Position numbers and translations under genes: made by a program | The notes under the pieces: generated by a model | Database searches by the model: none | What the model saw: the letters and a program-made list of their open reading frames with translations, nothing else | Told to the model about the DNA's origin: nothing | DNA from: Gracilaria vermiculophylla | Taxonomy: Eukaryota > Rhodophyta > Florideophyceae > Gracilariales > Gracilariaceae | Reading direction: 5' to 3' | NCBI GenBank assembly: GCA_019155205.2 | Contig: JAHNZQ020000016.1 | Coordinates: 713,527 to 777,526, forward strand | DNA: 64,000 nucleotides | In this document: positions 12,154-22,813 of the stretch, piece after piece | Numbering within the stretch: position 1 is the stretch's first letter | Layout: each line of letters opens with the position of its first letter

Positions 12154-12168
12154 TGGTAGCATCTAAGG
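12154..12168 (+). promoter_or_regulatory. probable primer binding site
   Basis: TGGTAGCATCTAAGG directly after the left LTR resembles the TGGTATCAGAGC type complementary to initiator-methionine tRNA that many Ty3 elements use to prime reverse transcription. The resemblance is partial. Confidence 0.45.
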
Positions 12169-12208
12169 GTACGTCACAGGAAACCAGAACTCCAGTCCTT
12201 TTACCACG

Positions 12209-13498
12209 ATGGCACAATCGTCTTGTAGCTATAGGGCACAGGATCAAGATGAAAGTAACGTGATTGAGGCATCCCAGTTACTGCAGCTGCGCAAGGAATT
12301 GCAAGCGCTGCGAAACACAGTTCAATCGGACAGCAGCACAATCGTTAATCTACAATCTTGGTTGCAGCAGAACAGTCAGCCGCAGTCGACGGGAATCTCT
12401 AGTGCATTTTAAGCACCGCCAGTAGGAACGTTCTCTGGAAATGCGTCCTATAGAGCAACTGAAAAGATTACAAGCCTTTGTTATTCAGTTAGGAAACTCG
12501 GAAAGCTGTACAACTACTCAGAGCTTAATTTGCTTGACCTGGCAGAATTTCATTTTCAAGACAGGGCAGCGTCATGGAAGCTTTGTCCGAAAAGAGAATA
12601 TAACGAGCCAAAAACTATAGAATAGTTAGAAAAAGCGATTATTATGAAGTTCGTACTCTCAAACGAGCAAGCGACAGCTCGTTTTAAGCTGACGGATTTC
12701 CGTTTGAAAGTTATTAGATCCATGGATGATCACATCACAGAGTTTGAAGACCTTGTGACGCTTCATGGAACCCATCGCAATGAAGCTTATATATAATTTT
12801 TCCAATAGTCTTCCGAAGAAGTATATGGCTAAGTTCACTGAACCATTTCCTACTTAACGACCCACGGATCGTATGGGAAACGTATCTATGCAGCCTGCTC
12901 TCGACTACGCACCAACTCTGGAGCTACCGTTTAAAATCGCCGATGAGCAGCACAATTAATTTCATAAAGACCACGTGTGAAAGAGAACCGAGAACAAAAA
13001 TGGAAAGAATAGCCACGGTTCAAGTTGCTCAAAAGAAATGAGTATGGGCACCAAGAACCCAGATGATATCAGCTGGGGCCCTTTGAAGCAAGGAGAGTTA
13101 GGGCTTCACAAACGAGACGATTGGTATGGAAGGTGTGGCAAGAAGGGGTGGAGCGATCCAAATCACCTTTGCCGCAAACATCTTTCTCAGGAACAGAGCT
13201 CAACTCACTCAGAAAACGAGTGATGCCGCACGAAGAGGTCACTCCAGCAGGCAATTTAGAAAGAAAATTGCCTTTTATTTCTGCTTTGAACCATGCAAAG
13301 GACGATCAATGGATTTATGGCCCAAGTCTAGGAGGATATCCAGTGAAGACAGTGGTCGACTCCTACGCGTCCCACAATTTCTTTTCAATAAACGACGCAG
13401 AAGAAATGAAACTGGACGTACGGAATGTTCAAGATGTGCAGGTCGAATTGAAATACTTTAAAAAACTAAAGGACATGGCGAAAAACAAGGCTTTCTAA
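12209..13498 (+). pseudogene. chromovirus gag and protease remnant
   Basis: It starts at ATG 12,209. A first 67-codon block is followed by a stop. In the same frame a Ty3-like capsid core continues (FQDRAASWKL near 12,560; ARFKLTDFRLK and DDHITEFEDLV near 12,680-12,760), interrupted by several stops. A zinc-knuckle-like CGKKGWSDPNHLC lies near 13,130-13,170. At about 13,345-13,385 the protease active-site region reads VVDSYASHNFF, matching the retropepsin DSGATHNF motif but with the Gly lost. Gag packages element RNA and the protease matures the polyprotein; both are non-functional here. Confidence 0.65.
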
Positions 13499-13887
13499 AT
13501 ATTAATGCCTTCATAAGTGATGAAAGGATTCTTTTCATCAGTATGAACAAAGAGAGTGACGAGCCAACCACAACCACAATACTTGCTCGATCTTGGTTGA
13601 GCAAACACAATCCACATATAGATTAGCAAAGCAACGGGATCATGATGAAACGCAGAAATGGTACTTTCGTTTCTATAGCTCCCAGAAGAGAACACTCTAC
13701 ATCACAGAAGAACGTTTGTTTCAAACAGATTTCCTTGCAGAGATTGTGCAAGTAAATAAAGAAGGAAAAATGAGAGCTATTTTCTGTCAAGATGGTTAAA
13801 GACTAAGAATCTCCAGCGTCCGAGAAAAATTGTGCTCCTGAATTTCAAGATCTGTTAACAGAGATTGAAGAAATTTTTAAGGAGGAG

Positions 13888-15166
13888 TTGCCGGATGAGC
13901 TACATCCGCAACGCGGAATGGAATTTGAAATCAACGTCCTACCCGGCGCTCAACCTCCTGATCGGCCAATCGTAAGACTTTCAGCTGTTGAGTTGAAGGA
14001 GTTGAAGAAACAATCACAGAATTGCCTATCGAAGGGTCTAGTGAGACCTTCATCGTCGCCATATGGAGCTTCATTCTTCTTCATTAAGAAGAAAAATGGA
14101 GATTTACGATTGGTGTGTGATTGTCGAGCGTTAATAAGATAACGACTGCAGACGACAGCCCTATACCACTAATCAACGAAGGCATTGATCAGGTAGCCGG
14201 TGCAACGATGTTTTTACAAATCGATTTAATATGGGGCTGCCTTCAGGTGAGACTCAAGGAGGACGATTGTCAAGAAACAACAATACGAATCCGACATGGA
14301 TCGTGCGAATGGCGCGTTTTATGTTTTGGTCTAACCAACGCACCAGCAGCCTTCTCAAGATTAATGGCATATGTAGTGAGGGACTTACATGGCTAGTGCA
14401 TGGTCCTTTACCTCAATGATATTCTCATCTATGGTAAAAACACGGAACAGCAAACACATCATTTTCGGAAGCTATTCAACCTACTGCGGAAAGAGAAGCT
14501 GTATGTACGACCGATCAAGAATAATTTCGGGGCTACCGAGGTTGAATATTTGGGCTTCAGAATCAATTCAGATGGTGTGCTCACACAGAGACGGCTTTTA
14601 AAAGCATTAGAAGATTGGCCTGTGCCCACATCAATGAAAAGTGTGCAGAAGTTTATGGGCCTGGCAAACTTCTACCGAAAGCTTATCAGAGGATTCGCAG
14701 AAGTAGCGCGACCTATCACCGAGCTGCTGCGTCCAATCGTATGTCATTAGAGAGAAGAACAGAATAAGACTTTTGAAGAACTGAAACGAATACTGACTAC
14801 AGCACCAGTGCTCCGTCATCCATCAGCAAAACATACATTGGTCCTGACCACAGACGCATCGAAGTACGCCGAAGGGGCCACGTTGGAACAGTATGGCCAA
14901 CCGATAGCGTACCTTTCTCCTCGTTTGTAGGAGACCGAAACGAGATGGGACACACCAGATCAAGAGTTATTGGCTATAATGATCGCGTTACGTGAGTGGG
15001 CCATATACCTTAGAGATCATCCTTTCATAATTAGCACGGATCATGAACCAATGAAGTATTTACAGACAAAAGCAAAGCTCTCAGGAATGCAAATGCGATG
15101 GCTTGACGAATTAAAGTGCTATATTTTTGAAGTAGCACCCATCAAAGGCACGAAGAATACTGCATG
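13888..15166 (+). pseudogene. chromovirus reverse transcriptase / RNase H remnant
   Basis: Frames 13,888-14,142, 14,121-14,396 and 14,400-14,750 give a typical Ty3 RT: LSKGLVRPSSSPYGASFFFIKKKNG, FLQIDLIWGCLQVRL, FGLTNAPAAFSRLM, then YLNDILIYG (14,409-14,435), where the first Asp of the YxDD box is Asn. LGFRINSDGV and the connection subdomain (FMGLANFYRKLIRGFAEVARPI) follow. RNase H starts near 14,845 with LTTDASKYAEGATL and continues to about 15,165 (ISTDHEPMKYLQTK), with an internal stop near 14,930. Ordinary Ty3 arrangement, inactive by both active-site change and frame breaks. Confidence 0.8.
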
Positions 15167-15182
15167 ATAGGCCATTAGCATA

Positions 15183-16408
15183 ATGTATGAGAATCATATA
15201 ACATTCAAGTCACTTCGTCTACACAAGAAGGATTTGTTTTCGACAATTCGAGATCAATACCGAAAAGACGAATGGACGAAGAGCATCTTGGAGGTTCTTT
15301 GGGACGGTCATACTCCTTCCACTAAGAAGTTGTCAATGTACATATCATATCACGAATTCAGAGATGGTATGATTTACTGGAACTCAAAAGGTACGGTAGA
15401 CTGGATAGTACTTACATGGAATGTGATTCTTCGGAATGCAATAACAAAGGAATTTCATCTCCTTAGACATTCAGGTTGGGAAAAGACATATTTACTCTGC
15501 AGAAGACATTTTACTGGAAAACAATATATGCATATATTCAAGAATTTGTAAGGCCTTGTGAAGAATTTCAATTCCACAAGGAGACAAGAACCCTACGCGG
15601 TGGAAAGCTCCAGCCACATTAAGTACCACAAATTGATTGGGACGTGGTCTTAATGGATTTTCTCTCCAGGATTCCGCCAGCTCATTCGGGGAACGACTCA
15701 GTGCTGGTAGTGGTTGAGAAGCTTTCGAAAAGAGCCATTTTCATTCTCACGAAGTAAACTATCAATTTCATAGAAGTAGTTCAGTTGCTCTTCGATCACG
15801 TTTTCTCCAAACATATCATACTAAAAACAATCATACTCGATCGAGACAAATTGTTTACCTCACACAGTTTTAAGGATATCACCAAAATGATTGTGGTGAA
15901 CTTGAAAATGGCGTCAAAAAAACATCCAGAGACGGATTGGAGATCTGAAAACATGATCAGAACTCTCTCGGCAATGATCAGAAGCAAAGTGCAGAAACAT
16001 CCTGCTAAATCGTACAATATGCTTAGTGCAGTAGAATTTCATTACAACGCTTCTGCGAACAAAAGTACAAGATAAACTTTATTCGAAGTGGACATCGGTC
16101 GTATTCCAGAATCTGACCTAACGAGGAGTATTTGCCAGAGAGGCACAGTTTGTTCAGCAGCCATAGACTACTTAGAGAGATGCCAGGTGTTTACTCACGT
16201 TGCTAAGGACAATTTGTCATTTGCTATAGCACAACAGACATTTTATGCGAACAAGAAACGGAAACAAGTTGATTTCAAAATAGGGGAATTGGTGTTATTG
16301 AAAGTCGATATCACAAGTGCAGAGCCAAGATCAGGTGTGGATGAGAAATGGAAACCACGGTTCATGGGACCGTTTACAGTCAAAGAAGGAATGGGTCCAG
16401 TAACTTAA
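15183..16408 (+). pseudogene. chromovirus integrase remnant
   Basis: 15,183-15,551 carries the zinc-binding domain (FHLLRHSGWEKTYLLCRRHF), whose CxxC end falls in a frame break. The catalytic core is scattered over 15,560-16,075: WSxxDF-like scraps near 15,640, ILDRDKLFTSHSFKDI near 15,840 (second catalytic Asp region), and DWRSENMIRTLSAMIR with the catalytic Glu near 15,945. 16,088-16,408 gives the C-terminal region with FKIGELVLLKVD and RFMGPFTVKE. The enzyme would insert cDNA; this copy is broken by at least three stops. Confidence 0.75.
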
Positions 16409-16429
16409 AAGTTTGAATTATCGCCAGTC

Positions 16430-16654
16430 ATGAAAAAAGCACATAATGTGTTTCACGTTTCTCGTTTACGCAGGTTTAGTCGACGGAAGGGGGACAAGAA
16501 CACACTTACTGTTATGGTTGATGTGGACGGCATCGTAGAGCAAGAGGTTATTGCGATACTCATCAAACGAAAACAAAACCGAAAAAGACAGTATTTGGTT
16601 CAGTTTGAAGGAGTTACAGAAAAAGAAGCGATATGGATAAACAAGAATGAGTGA
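16430..16654 (+). pseudogene. chromodomain at the integrase C-terminus
   Basis: Starts with the HNVFHVSRLRRF block that ends Ty3 integrases, followed by EVIAILIKRKQNRKRQYLVQFEG and KEAIWI. This is the chromodomain pattern of a beta strand with the aromatic-containing core YLVQFEG and a Trp in the closing helix. Chromodomains of this type bind modified histone tails and target integration. The frame stays open to the stop at 16,652-16,654, so this is the best-preserved part of the element. Confidence 0.7.
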
Positions 16655-16711
16655 AGAAACTGTTCTGAACTTGTTAAGAAGTTTGAAAACATGTCACAGA
16701 CGACAAGTTCT

Positions 16712-16720
16712 AAGAGAGGG
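16712..16720 (+). promoter_or_regulatory. polypurine tract of the chromovirus
   Basis: AAGAGAGGG lies immediately before the right LTR start TGAATATAATAG, as expected for the plus-strand primer. Confidence 0.7.
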
Positions 16721-16945
16721 TGAATATAATAGAATTAAAACCGCTTCAAATGTAATAGAATTATGACCGCTCCAAATTGAATTATAACAAACAGTCGTGA
16801 ATGTTTGAACCTGGTTTAAACATTCAACGGTTGTCAGTATCTTAATAAGAACCAAACCTCAGAAGCCTCCCAGGAGAAATTGGTAAGGCTTCAAGGGTTT
16901 TCAGTAAGTAAAAAAGTCAGAAAGAGTCAGCTACTACTACAAGTG
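16721..16945 (+). repeat. 3' LTR of the chromovirus
   Basis: Direct repeat of 11,932-12,152 with scattered substitutions and a short length difference at the 3' end (CTACTACTACAAGTG versus CTACACTTATG). The 3' border is approximate, and no target-site duplication could be fixed with confidence. Confidence 0.8.
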
Positions 16946-17112
16946 TAACCTCCCCGCCCACTCTCTGACAACAAACCACATGACATACAGTGCAGACGTC
17001 TTCGATTGTCTTTTCCGTGCAACATATGCGATTATTCGATGGGCGCATCGGGACGCAGAAAAGAAAACTTTCCGTCATGATTTGGATTAATCGGAACCAA
17101 CGAAGCTCTAAC

Positions 17113-18341
17113 TTATTTATACTCAACAGGATCCATGTCATTATTTTGAAAAATACGCTCCTTTACTTCTGTAGGGTAAATAATGGTCTCTCTAAGTTTC
17201 GAGAAGGCATCCAGAAGTGTATGAGCATTGAGAATCGCTGCGTCCAACACCAATGTCAATATGCTCATCGGTACACTTTTCTCCTTCCGCAATGTCGCAG
17301 TGGAAGATCGAAACTGATCGACCCTTTTCACACCATTCCTGAACACGTTGTGTGCCACATTTATAAAGGGAACCTGCAGAGCTGTGCGCTGGAATGACCT
17401 CTCTCCGATCCATCTTTGGAAATTAGCCAAACCATGGACACAGGTAAGTGCGTGATGAACGTCTTTGTGAATGCAAGATTTGGGCGTATCGACTAAAGAA
17501 TTTGTGCAGAACGAAACTACCTATCTGTCTTTGAAAACCACGAGACCTGCCTTCTATGCCAATTGAGGAAGGTTATTTAGAACACTATTCTTCTCCAACA
17601 CTTTTACAAATCGCTATTCCCATCTTGGAACATGTCTGAGCTCTTCTATGACTTCTATCGGCGCAGGCCGGGTGATGCCAGCAACATTTGTAATTCTCAC
17701 ACTTCCTAGAACTTTGCAATTGCCATCGCTCGAGCGATATAGTGGACGAGCCAGGAGATGTTGCATGTAGATCTTATCCGTTACCATAAGTCGTCCGTGC
17801 TCTGGTGTGCCATACAAGTGTGTTTGATGTTCCATTTGGGCACATAACAATGAGGACGGTACACACTTTGGGACTAGCGTACTATCTGTTTTTCGTTGCA
17901 CCGCTCCACGGAGATTCGAAAGAACGTGGTGTACCTTTGAACTGGACGTAGGCCACTCTTCTTTCCGGAACCATTGTCTCGAAGGCTGTGTAGTTAAGCG
18001 TGCGACCATCCAACGACTACATAAAACCTGATTCCACTCTTCACGGGTTTGCTCTTTATATAAGAGCGAGAGGCTGTGCGATCTTCGTATCGTACCGTAT
18101 TCTCATACAATTAGCCAACACCGACAGGAAGCGCAAGGGTCGCTGGATTCCTAACAAAATGTTCAAGAATAGGGCGACTGTGCCAGAGAAGATCTAAAAC
18201 GGCGACATCAGGATCATAGAAAGCGTACAAATGTAGAGCTGCACGAATACTCATGAGAGTTTCTCGACCAATTAACTTTTGAAGAATGCGTTGCTCAACA
18301 GTTCTGAGTTTTTCCAGTAGTCTTTCAATCGATTGCGGCAA
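17113..18341 (-). pseudogene. piggyBac-like transposase relic
   Basis: Read on the minus strand. 18,341-18,111 contains SIRAALHLYAFYDPD and then RPILEHF, the pattern of the piggyBac N-terminal part (xFxxLRxxLHFxDN ... KIRPLLDHF). 18,009-17,614 covers the middle with no clear motif. 17,430-17,113 has GVKRVDQFRSS followed by ILTLVLDAAILNAHTL, which matches the piggyBac C-terminal GGVDxxDQxxxxY and the LLDxAIVNAYILY helix. Stops and frameshifts separate the pieces. Recognition is by motif order, without alignment. Confidence 0.5.
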
Positions 18342-19015
18342 TGCATTGGGGTGGCCAGCTGTAGTCCAAAATAGGCCATCGGTTCATCAATTTGAAGTGC
18401 TTTCGATCGCCTGCCTCGTAGAAAAAGCTCTTTGCTGGTCTACATTCTAATGCAATTTAAAAAAAAGATAATGAGAAAGAGACAAAACAGTCCTAACTCT
18501 TTCTTGTGCGCGTAAGCGCGTTTGCGTAGATGCGCTTGACACAAATAGAGTGGACTTGCACTACACCACTTTCAGCAATACGCAATATTGCTGAAAAATT
18601 CTTGCTTTTCCTTTAGTCCTACGTCTGAGGCGGCAAATTCACAATCATTACCTCTATACCAAACTATTTCTCCCGATTTGTCCGGGTTACATTCCACTAC
18701 GTCATCAGCAATAGAGTCTTCTTCATCCCCAACAGTTTGTGAATTAGGTCATTGTATCATTCAATTTATCAAGCCGAAAGGGTTGCAGCACTTGTGAGTT
18801 GAACAATCCAGAAAAAAGAAGTTCACGCTTTTTTAATTACCATTGTCTACGGTACTTGACGGCAGAAAGGTCGGGCAAAGTGAGCTGGCGACCAGGCCCA
18901 GATTAGGTAATTCTTCATGGTGCATACCACGATGGGGAATCTCGATTTGGTTGCTACACGTTGGTATCAGGAAGTGCGGGGAAGTAAGTTGCGTTTCAAA
19001 AACATATTACCACTT
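18342..19015. other. no supported gene
   Basis: Spacer between the piggyBac-like relic and the Tc1 copy. Frames are short and start mostly at non-ATG codons; no motifs seen. Confidence 0.3.
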
Positions 19016-19019
19016 AAAA

Positions 19020-19985
19020 GTGCGCTAAAACTGTACTGTAGGCCAGATTATGCACATAGTCTACATAGAATCGTTTCAAAAAGAAATGTACACCGTCTTC
19101 TTTCTAGTGAAACTGGCTCGAGGTTCTCCACTTTCAAAGCAATGAAAGCTGCAAATCATAAAGGTACAAGCCCGAAAACTCTCCAACAGTGCTATCACTC
19201 AAAAAGTAAAGCGTTCTAGGGTCACAATTGCTACTTTTCTCAAAATTTCGACTCTCTATGGATTGGAAAGATGTCCAGGACCCTGTAAGAAGATCAGTCC
19301 AGCTGAGAAAAGAGGAATTAAACGGGAGTTTTGCATAGAAAAAATACGGTGCAAAACAACTGAAACAAATATCAATTTCAACGATTCAAAATCAACTACT
19401 TTATGGGGCGGCAGATAAACAACATCAATTTATTTAAGTATAAAAAAATGAAGAAAGCATTTTTTCTCCAATACCAACACAAGCAAAAGAGAGTTGACTG
19501 GTTTATGTTTCCATGAAGAAATTTTTTTCAACAGGATAATGCGCCTGTACTCATTGCATCTTTAAATTAAAATTGGTACAGAAGTCAAAGGTATATGTTT
19601 TAGAGTGGCCGTCGCGCTCACCAGACTTGAACCTAATCGAAAACGTTTGGAGACTGCTGGCGAGGATTGTAAATGCGCCTGGAAGGGAAATTCAGACAGT
19701 TTTGGAACTCAAACATTGTACAAAATACTGCTGGAAATCTATAAAAGTTTCAAATGCGGTAAGGTACATCAATTTGGTGCTGAAAAGTTGCATTAGCGTT
19801 ATAAAGCAAAAAGTATGCAAAAAAACTATTGAGCGTAGCGCAATAGAGATTTGTTGTTGATGACTATCTGTTTTTGAAACGGTTTTTTGACTTTACGTTT
19901 TCTATAACCTACTTTTGTAGGAGTACAGTATACATTTAGTGGTTTTTTTGAAATTTCATATCATGTCGTATGTTTTTGAAACAGT
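19020..19985 (+). mobile_element. Tc1/mariner element, second family, copy 1 (internally deleted)
   Basis: The left end (GTGCGCTAAAACTGTACTGTAGG, then TAGAATCGTTTCAAAAAG near 19,066-19,083) and the right end (TTTTTGAAACGGTTTTTTGA near 19,871, TTTTGAAACAGTT near 19,974) are nearly the same as those of the copy at 26,723-27,952. The helix-turn-helix region (19,085-19,340) is present but frameshifted. Most of the catalytic core is deleted or unreadable. The C-terminal part at 19,573-19,860 is open and carries WPSRSPDLNLIENVW, the third catalytic-residue motif of Tc1 transposases. The total is about 0.97 kb against about 1.23 kb for copy 2. Confidence 0.75.
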
Positions 19986-20119
19986 TCTTACTACACTTAG
20001 CCTTCTCATTGGTGTCGATTACTACAAAATAATGCGGACGCCACTCTGCCGCTCTTTTCCTTTGCTGGTCTTGTGGCACTGTAGACAGCCCTGTAGCCCT
20101 TCTCCTGCACAACCATACC

Positions 20120-21106
20120 CTAATGTTTCTTTTGCACAGGTCCTTCCCCGAATACAAAAGGAAAATCAAGACTCCTCTTGTGCGTCCCGATTCCAGTTGC
20201 GCCGAGTCTATCTGTTATGAAATAAATTGTTTCCATTCCATTGTACCTACGATCTGCAGTAAATATTGCGTCTGTCATTTGTTTCAACGCCCCCGGAGTG
20301 TCCGCTCCTTGCAGAAGCTGCACCAGTCTCTCCCGGACATGTATGAGCTTTTCTTCCGGTCGGGAGTAATGCCTAGCCAGAATTCCCGAAGCGAGTTCTA
20401 AACACAACGCATTGTTCACTGGACTGAGCGCTTTCTGAGGATTGTTCAGGTGCGATAAGTTAGTAAGGTGGGTGACCGCACGTGATCGCAATCTCTGGTG
20501 ATCGTCATTCAAGCTTAGAATTGTTTCCCCGGGCACATTCAGATATCCACGGTTGATTGCGGATACCTCCTGCTCTAGCTTCGTTATCATCTGATTACCA
20601 AGCACTGGTTTCTTGGACCATACATTACTGCGAGTACTTTGATTTTCGTGGCGTCGACACCGCTTCTTAGTGCTACTCATCGCCGTCCAGATTTCAATGT
20701 AGCGCTTCCCAGAGACTCCGGTATGGAAGTGGAATTCATGGTTTTCTGTTGCAGTCATCACCGATACAGAGGTTTCATTTGAAGCGGCGAGAATGTACGT
20801 TATTATTACTCCTTTCAGCTCCATGACATTCGTCGGCCTTTCCTGCCTTGCCGGTAATACTTGGTTAACGTACCAGCTCAGTTTCTCCAGCAAACATTTC
20901 TGTAGAAAAACATCAAACACATTCAGAAGAGAAACCTGTGAATCATCAATAACTGATTGCTTCTTCAATTGTACTTTAACCTCAAAGATTACGTTGTCGA
21001 TAAAGTCCTTCGCTTCGTTTACAAAACGACTTCCAAGGAAATGGTCCGCAGTACAGATATTACGCAGTGGATACTTCTGCAAAACCTGTGTGCCAAATAA
21101 CTTCAT
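20120..21106 (-). CDS. unbroken transposase-like ORF of unassigned family
   Basis: The ATG at 21,106 opens a 328-residue frame without any stop, although all neighbours are decayed; upstream the frame stays open to a GTG at 21,142. The C-terminal half contains LSLNDDH and, about 115 residues later, FTADRRYNGMETI followed by GATGIGTHKRS, DFPF and FVFGEG. An Asp in a DRxY context followed by a GTxKR strand and an F-P-F motif resembles the second catalytic Asp region of DDE transposases of the DDE_Tnp_1_7 (piggyBac) type, which read TDNYYTS ... GTxRxNR. The centre is rich in basic residues (TKKRCRRHENQ). I cannot name the family. The C-terminal third of a typical transposase is missing after the stop at 20,120, and the end of Tc1 copy 1 lies 135 bp away. 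Confidence 0.45.
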   Translation of the reverse strand: MKLFGTQVLQKYPLRNICTADHFLGSRFVNEAKDFIDNVIFEVKVQLKKQSVIDDSQVSLLNVFDVFLQKCLLEKLSWYVNQVLPARQERPTNVMELKGVIITYILAASNETSVSVMTATENHEFHFHTGVSGKRYIEIWTAMSSTKKRCRRHENQSTRSNVWSKKPVLGNQMITKLEQEVSAINRGYLNVPGETILSLNDDHQRLRSRAVTHLTNLSHLNNPQKALSPVNNALCLELASGILARHYSRPEEKLIHVRERLVQLLQGADTPGALKQMTDAIFTADRRYNGMETIYFITDRLGATGIGTHKRSLDFPFVFGEGPVQKKH

Positions 21107-21490
21107 TACACAAGGTTCTGCACTCCTACTAGCATTGCTCACATAACTAATACTTTACAATTACGCACGTTTGTAATTCTACCAAAGGGCGTATTACTTC
21201 AGAATCCGCACTTTCACTTTTGCCTTATCGCTTCCCTTACTAGCAACCCAATGCCGCGCAAGTCAACTTTGCAAGCTAATAAAAAGACCCTGTCTTTTCG
21301 TACCGCCCGAAAATGGAGGTCTATCTTTCTTCTTCTCATTCAGAGACGTGCGCAAAGTCCGAGGTCTGTACAAACAGAAGTCACGTCTATACCGCTCAAT
21401 CATTATGATAGAGCTCGCTTCAACTAGCAAACATTCATATAACATAGTCGTCTCGTTTCGAGGACTTCTTTCGAAGATGCATTCGCAAAT

Positions 21491-22257
21491 ATGAACGATG
21501 CCACCTGCTTAAGTCACTTCCGATTTCTGAAGACGGATATACCTCGAATTGTGTGCTTTGCGCAAGGACAGGTTGTTGAGTATGTGACCAGTCGCAACCG
21601 TTATTTCAGTTCTGCTCCATTAACAACATGCGTCATTCTCAAACGGTTTGCCACACCTTTTTGTTGGACAGATGTCGAGCTACTGTTCCGAAAATACGCT
21701 CCAAAGCTGTGTAAGATATTCTGGGAAGGCATGGAGATCTCATCAACAACAGAGGGCACCTCTTACCTGGATCTCTGCGTGGCCTTTTTATTGAAAACAA
21801 CGCTCAACGGTATGCTGCTGCCATGGGAAACAAGTATGGTGCCCTACAAATTTGTATTGGCTTTAATGATGGTACCATTCTTGGAATTGCGTGGCAATCC
21901 GACTACGGACTACAAGCAATAGTGTGCAATGGACACAAAAGAAAACACAGCTTAAAATTTCAAGCTATAACAACGCCGGACGGCATGTTCATGCACGTAT
22001 TCGGCCCATTCGAGAGGCGTAGGCATGGCTGGACTGTTTACGTGAGGTTCGGAATCAACGCGCAGCTAGAGGAGTTCTTATTCTTCGCCGAGATGCAATT
22101 CTGCATTTACGAAGATAGCGGTTACAACGAGCGTGAGTACCTCAGGATTCCATTCAAAGGCTCTGAACTGAGCCAAAACGAAGCTGCCTTTAACAAAGCC
22201 ATGTCTAGCGCACGAATAATCGTCGAGTGGATGTTTAAAGATGTTAAACAGTACTGA
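21491..22257 (+). pseudogene. PIF/Harbinger transposase (DDE_Tnp_4 type), frameshifted
   Basis: Two overlapping frames. 21,491-21,922 gives the N-terminal region (a predicted helix-rich part ending near ALMMVPFLEL). 21,823-22,257 gives the catalytic core: CIGFNDGTILGIAW with the first Asp, NGHKRKHSLKFQAITTPDGM with the second, FGPFERRRHGW, and later YEDSGY, FKGSELSQNEAAFNKAMSSARIIVEWMF. The RIIVEWxF motif carries the terminal Glu. These are hallmark Harbinger motifs. A frameshift near 21,850 joins the two frames. The gene faces the Myb-like gene at 22,814-23,443, the two-gene layout of Harbinger elements. Confidence 0.75.
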
Positions 22258-22813
22258 AGCACTGTTGACAACAAACACAAAATGCGTGTTCTACAGTCTC
22301 TAGTTGGCTTACTGTACGTAAACAGCATGCTGTTGTCGAACGCAAGAACCACGCTGTAATCTAATCAAGTAGCAACGTACTTCGAATGGCAAACCCCTAC
22401 TTTTGAAGAGTTCATTGACTGGCGAAATGAAATGTAGGGCAATGAAACGAGTGTAGCGACAAGCAGTGCTTGGTGTTTACCGCGGAGTTGCGAAGCGCAG
22501 CCCTTCCGAGTCTGCATCAACGATACCTTTCGCGTGGATGGCGTCGCGTTGCGAAGTAGGCACCGGGCCAGTTCCGCTTGAACCACCGAGCTTGTCGACG
22601 AGAACCTCCATCATGAGGTGGGCTTCGTCGAACTCGAGCTCAGCCGTTCTCTCGCGGTCCTGTTGGCGCTCAAGACGATCTTTTTCGCGCTCGACTTCGC
22701 GAGAGCGATGAAGATTGAACTCTTCTTCAAACCTCGCGCCATCAAGCGGAGCATCTTCGTCTCAACCGCGTGCCGGCGAGAATCAGCTTTTTCCATCATA
22801 AAAACAAGCACCG

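Larger units (their letters stand above)
11932..16945 (+). mobile_element. Ty3-type LTR retrotransposon with chromodomain (chromovirus), near full length but decayed
   Basis: A pair of related LTRs (11,932-12,152 and 16,721-16,945) encloses gag, protease, RT, RNase H, integrase and a C-terminal chromodomain in the canonical Ty3 order, total about 5.0 kb. A primer-binding-like TGGTAGCATCTAAGG follows the left LTR directly (12,154). A polypurine tract AAGAGAGGG (16,712-16,720) abuts the right LTR. The polyprotein is broken by many stops and frameshifts, and the RT active site is YLND instead of YxDD. The two LTRs have diverged visibly (many substitutions and small indels), so the insertion is old. 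The chromodomain places it among chromoviruses, whose integrases are directed to heterochromatin in well-studied relatives. Confidence 0.85.
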
